Translations under genes and position numbers: made by a program | In this document: positions 52,237-64,000 of the stretch, piece by piece | Layout: each line of letters starts with the position of its first letter | Position numbering within the stretch: the stretch's first letter is position 1 | The notes under the pieces: generated by a model | What the model was told of the DNA's origin: nothing | What the model saw: the letters and a program-made list of their open reading frames with translations, nothing else | The model's database searches: none | Assembly: GCA_964017065.1 (NCBI GenBank) | Contig: OZ024788.1 | Coordinates: 2,217,021-2,281,020 of the forward strand | From: Haliclona indistincta | Taxonomy: Eukaryota; Porifera; Demospongiae; Haplosclerida; Chalinidae | Direction of reading: 5' to 3' | Length of the DNA stretch: 64,000 nucleotides

Positions 52237-53245
52237 CGATCATGTGACTAACACATGATCATCATGATAAATGATAAATTAATATAAGTAATGGTTGTTG
52301 TCTAGCAACATTCACTTGAAACTTTGTTAGTGTTTTCTATGATCTTTATTCTTTACTCACCCAATGCAAGCAAAGACTCGGTAGGTCTGTTGTTGCCTTA
52401 TAAGTAGATTCTGGGAGGAATGTTTTGTAAAGCATACATTCACACACAACATGCTCAGTTTGTGTGTGTTTGAATATCTTTGTAAGTTTACTCTAGTTAT
52501 GTAGACACACTAGCCTTTGAGAGCTAGGGCTCTGAATGATCATCATTGATAGCAAAGCTAACTCACAAAGCACCAATACAAACATTTGGCTCTTGCCAGC
52601 TACTTTATGAATTGTGTAAATTTGGACAAACCCACATAGAAATACTGTGTATTAAGAAAACACTATGTAATTCAACTAGTATAGTATCTGTTATCTATGT
52701 TGTATGATATAGTTGATTTATCATTTTTGTTCAAGTTGTACACACATTGTTCTGCTCACCTGGATAATAGTTTTGATATGGGCAGGCAGGTCACAAAGGA
52801 ACAGATGTTTTATCTGCTTTCAGTAATCACAGAACACACACTGTTATCATGGTTCTGTGTACAGATCAGTGTCTCAATACACATATCTTTGTATAGCAGG
52901 TCTAATATCATTTCTGCTAATAATGGTTTCCCTAGTGACACCTAAAGTACAATGTATCTATGTTAATACTTGCATCAGCTGCCAACAACTCTGGCTAGCT
53001 TGTGTTATAGTCATTTTGGGGAATTATACCAGCTCCTATGAGTAGACTGTGTCATACTGGACACAAACAATGACAGTTAGAGAGATTGTCTGCTAGACAG
53101 TGGAAAATGAAACTGGAAGTCCAAGTGGGATAATATGTGATATTATACATGTATAATGGTTGATTGTGAATGATTTAGTGTGTTGAAGTGGAGCTTTGTG
53201 GTACTTGTGCAATTGTGAGTCTTTAATGTCTTCTCTCTTCTACAG

Positions 53246-54744
<1,499 letters not shown>

Positions 54745-55009
54745 AATTCTCCGAAGTATTGAGAAAGAGAGTTATGAATTTTCCATTGTGAACTGTTTTA
54801 CAGCAACTTAATAACTACTAGTTAGTGTATACAGCAGCTGCAGTATTAGCAGCATCTAGTCTGTGATCACAAGTCACATTTCAATTTGTCTCACTTGCCA
54901 GCATTGTCATGTAGTATTTTATTCTCACGTGTGCGTGTGTGTTCTGTGACTACTGTTTATTTTCTTTCAGTCATGATTTTGTGTGTGATAACGAAAGCAA
55001 AATCACGCC

Positions 55010-55135
55010 ACCCACGTACGTAGTCGCGGGGCAAGATGGTGCACTTTGTTGTGCAGTCGGCTGTACCAATCGGCGGCAATTGGGAATGCCTGGAAAGCGA
55101 TTCTCTTCTTTCCAACTGACAAGACCTTTACTGTG
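55010..55135 (+). pseudogene. THAP-like zinc-finger fragment
   Basis: One frame reads DGALCCAVGCTNRRQLGMPG followed by KRFSSFQL. The C-x2-4-C pair with AVGCTNR and a following F..F is the typical start of a THAP finger, the DNA-binding domain of P-element-type transposases and host genes derived from them. There is no upstream ATG in frame, and the later C..H pair and AVPTIF-type end are absent, so I read it as a remnant. Confidence 0.5.
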
Positions 55136-55199
55136 GTACAAAACTTCTAATTTTAGCTGGAATCTTGCTTTTTCTGCCACCGACAACGTGTTTGCGTAG

Positions 55200-55758
55200 G
55201 CCATAACGTTGTCTTAAATGGCGTGTGCATGGGCGTGACTAGAATACTCGCTTGCCTCCCTAGCTAGCTACATATGTACATACAATGAATAATTAATTGG
55301 TTGCGCTGTACTGTGTGCATGTGCTCACCTTCTCTACTGCGCATGCGCTCCGCTGTCCAATGCACGCATATATATACGGTACGAGGAGCCCGTTCTGCCT
55401 TCCATAGCTAGACCTGACGTGGATTATGCCCTATCCTTATCTCATTTCACTGACTAAAAAACAAATTAATTATCATAGAATTATTTGCTCTGTTATAATT
55501 ATTTTGCATTATCTTTTAGCATTCTTGCTTGTTCATTCAGAAAAATAAAACTAGAATACTCGCTAGAATTGTATTACGCATAATTTATTACGGTACGGTT
55601 AGACCAGTTAGCCACTTAAGAAGGCGTGTTTACAGGCAGTTGCCTAGCTGTAGAGGTCGACGTTTTTCTTTGCTGCAGTTGCATCAGATCAAGTAGCGTC
55701 GCACAGCTGATTCAGTCGCATATAGAAAGCTGCTGATTGCAGCATTGAGGAAGAGGCC
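55200..55758. other. Upstream region of second SAM gene
   Basis: A+T-rich; catatatatacggtacg near 55368 resembles a TATA element, but its position about 390 bp before the ATG leaves its role open. No other feature is seen. Confidence 0.35.
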
Positions 55759-61971
<6,213 letters not shown>

Positions 61972-62838
61972 AATGACTTTGATTTTGTCCATGAACGTAA
62001 TGACTGTATGATATTGCTAACAGTAATATGGTCAGCTCTCTGTTACGACCACATGCTCAAGTCCCAACTGATAAGTGCAATGAGTTTCAATGCCATGTAA
62101 TGCCGCCACCTGCCTATCATCAGGCCATTTTTACTGGCCCAAATGGCGACCGGAATAGCCAGGCTTTACTTGAGTCCTCACTAAAAACTGTAACTAAGAT
62201 TTCCCATGAAAATCTTTTGCCGTTTTTCATGGCTACCATCAAAATTGTTCATGGCTACCACAGTATTACCATCAAGATGAAACTCAAGTGCAATGAGTTT
62301 CATGGCTACCTATACTAGGACACGAAATTTGTACACATGAAATTTTTATGAAGCAGAAATGCAGTGGTGCTGTTCTACACTGTACAACTAGGTCGTACAA
62401 AATATACTCTGATTGGAACAAATTACAGTTACAGGATTTCTTTCTTATGCATGAACTCTGTGATAATGAATAGAATGCAACACATTATTTCATTTTCAAG
62501 CTTATGAATGTGTTTTGTGCATTATTTACTACTATTGGAATAAATATAGGATAGACGATGGATTTGAGGTGTCTATGTTTTGTAGATTTCCCTAGCACGT
62601 AGCGTGAGGGAGTCTATTTCGGTTTTCAAGGTGAGCTAAATCTCACAGACACCGAGAATCTATCGTCTGAGGTGTTTAGACCATACCTGCGCTTAAGCAA
62701 ACGAAGCGCTCGAGGTAGTATAGAGCCCAGAGAAGTCCCCAGAGTCAAGCGACAGCCCGTTTTCGAACAATGGTAGTGTAAACTCACGTGTGTTTATTAA
62801 TGATGTGGTTAATTAAAGGTGTTCTAAGTAAACTCAGT
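61972..62838. other. 3' flank and element fragment
   Basis: 62060-62315 has short direct repeats (tcatggctacc, gtgcaatgagttt) without coding support. 62630-62765 is the plus-strand relative of 7560-7720 and 15222-15384. Confidence 0.5.
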
Positions 62839-63949
62839 GGTGTTCTACTTAAGGGTGCAGGCCCTAACAACCATTAACTTATTCAGGAATGTACAAATTG
62901 GACATTGTTACAACACCACAAATGATAAGCAGAAATGGTTGCCTGAAAAAAACACTCGTAGCATCGTGCGTGTTGGTTTGGCCGAACAAAGCATTGCCGC
63001 ATCTCCAGTCAGAGCAAAGACTGCACTTTTTCGTTTGCAAAAATGATGGCTAGACGTGCTACCATAGTTCGTTACGAACTTACGAAGTGCACGAAGCAAC
63101 GAGCAGCTTCGTCGACTAAGAAATCAAAAATCTCGTTGTGGGCATTCTGTAGCACGACTAAACTTGGCATGCAGCTAGACGGCTTAGTTATCTAGGGACA
63201 GTCGGATCATTTTTTCGATATCAGTTTTAGTTGCCAAGGTATGTTCACGCATACACTCGAAAAGCTTGTCAAAGCTAATTTTCAAGTGTATGCGTGAACA
63301 TAAGTACGAGTGTTTCTTTCAAGCAACCATTTCTGCTTGCTCGTGAGTGGGCGTTGTGTCTCTTTAGGGCCGATAGCGGATATATCCGCGTATTAATTAA
63401 TGTACTCTAGATGACGATAACAGATATATCCGCACTTTGTATTTTAAGCATAATGATTGACAGTAGCCAGGCAAGATCACCAACAATACATTCCTCAATA
63501 AAACTCCGTCTGTGGCCTTCAGAATAGACCAAACTTGGATATAATGATTATTAGCGACCAGATAAAGACCGTAACATAGATAAACACCCTCTGAGTAAGA
63601 AAACCACGAGGTAAGCAGCTCATATTCGCACTTTCAAGCACAATACATGAAAAGCTCTATGTTACTGTCTTCACCTCGTTGAAGTACGTATATACGCACA
63701 ATCTAAAGTTCTACTGCCTGAGTGAACGAAAGTTTTATTAGCTTAAGCATTGTATCTAGCCGCGCCCGTCACGTTTCCGTCTGGCACTTTCAGCGCTCAT
63801 AGTTTGCAATGTGTACAGCCTATGCCAGTCTTATACCACAGGTCTTTGGTTTCTTGGAATATCAGCAGTAGTTTCTGAGATACAGTCCCCTAGCAACCAG
63901 CCAAAAATGCATGCATGGGAGTGACTCTGCACCCTTAACATAGAACACC
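62839..63949. mobile_element. 1.1-kb inverted-repeat element
   Basis: Left end ggtgttctacttaagggtgc and right end gcacccttaacatagaacac are inverted copies (about 23 bp). Its left part is related to 51437-51660. It contains the foldback at 63240-63302. No transposase is seen. Confidence 0.7.
63240..63302. repeat. Small foldback
   Basis: tatgttcacgcatacact at 63240-63257 is exactly inverted at 63285-63302, with partial pairing continuing inward (gaaaa/ttttc). Confidence 0.85.
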
Positions 63950-64000
63950 TCTGGCTGACCAATCAAATTGCGGAGTTACATTGAAGTATGGTCTAACCAT

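Overview
This 64 kb window is A+T-rich eukaryotic DNA. It has short spliced introns with GT..AG borders and animal-type genes (an EPLIN/LIMA1-like LIM protein and two SAM-domain proteins). It also carries long dinucleotide and tetranucleotide tracts and many small terminal-inverted-repeat elements. An early-branching invertebrate such as a demosponge fits best. The species is inferred from gene style and compactness, not from a marker gene.

Region 1 (about 280-37300) is a dense minus-strand cluster of one multigene family, with about 17 loci in 37 kb. Each intact member begins with a domain of about 165 residues. Its order is GYSFNLxDL, then a 30-40 residue helical insert, IYIGKT, a W..GI.sRW..H segment, a strand DGLVVLgaiTR, a helix ALAMEQ.LLHHY, VVNeTFttG, and a closing strand VYMaFrYe. 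This matches the layout of a divergent GIY-YIG nuclease (GIY, YIG, Arg/His, Glu, Asn in order), with an insert between the first two motifs as in ANKLE1/LEM-3-type enzymes. The family assignment is inference. Tails vary greatly: long Ser/Pro-rich tails ending in SUMO-interacting-like motifs next to Ser-Asp runs, spliced acidic tails, Lys/Glu-rich tails, and coiled coils. Ten loci keep an intact domain reading frame (281-1824, 7873-9037, 15536-16448, 17642-19474, 21041-22591, 23654-25189, 27514-28893, 32964-34115, 34827-35663, 36482-37300). Two of these (15536-16448 and 34827-35663) have lost predicted catalytic residues. One short intact gene (4872-5270) has lost the domain by internal deletion. 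The others are broken copies or tail-only remnants.

The left half of the cluster was built by tandem duplication. Similar spacers recur behind most members, and a block of about 5.5-5.8 kb (6150-11916 and 13815-19321) is present twice almost without change. An exception is an island around the gene at 7873-9037 / 15536-16448, which differs strongly between the copies. Mobile elements are nested throughout: three 141-bp foldback MITEs, TA-target MITEs whose empty sites survive in paralogous spacers, and hAT-like and other inverted-repeat elements.

Region 2 (38318-47754, plus strand) holds 13 exons of a LIM gene whose 5' exons are not visible. Its introns are full of (CT)n, (ACTC)n, (CCCT)n and a 42-bp minisatellite. 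A SAM-domain gene follows (48271-50528, interrupted by a 200-N gap). The last exons of the LIM gene are then duplicated (53246-54744). A second SAM gene follows (55759-61971, five predicted exons) with a strong SIM-like motif and an unrecognised C-terminal segment. The order LIM-SAM-LIM-SAM indicates a second, older tandem duplication. The rest of the right side is transposon-derived, including a tRNA-derived SINE head and a 1.1 kb inverted-repeat element at the end.
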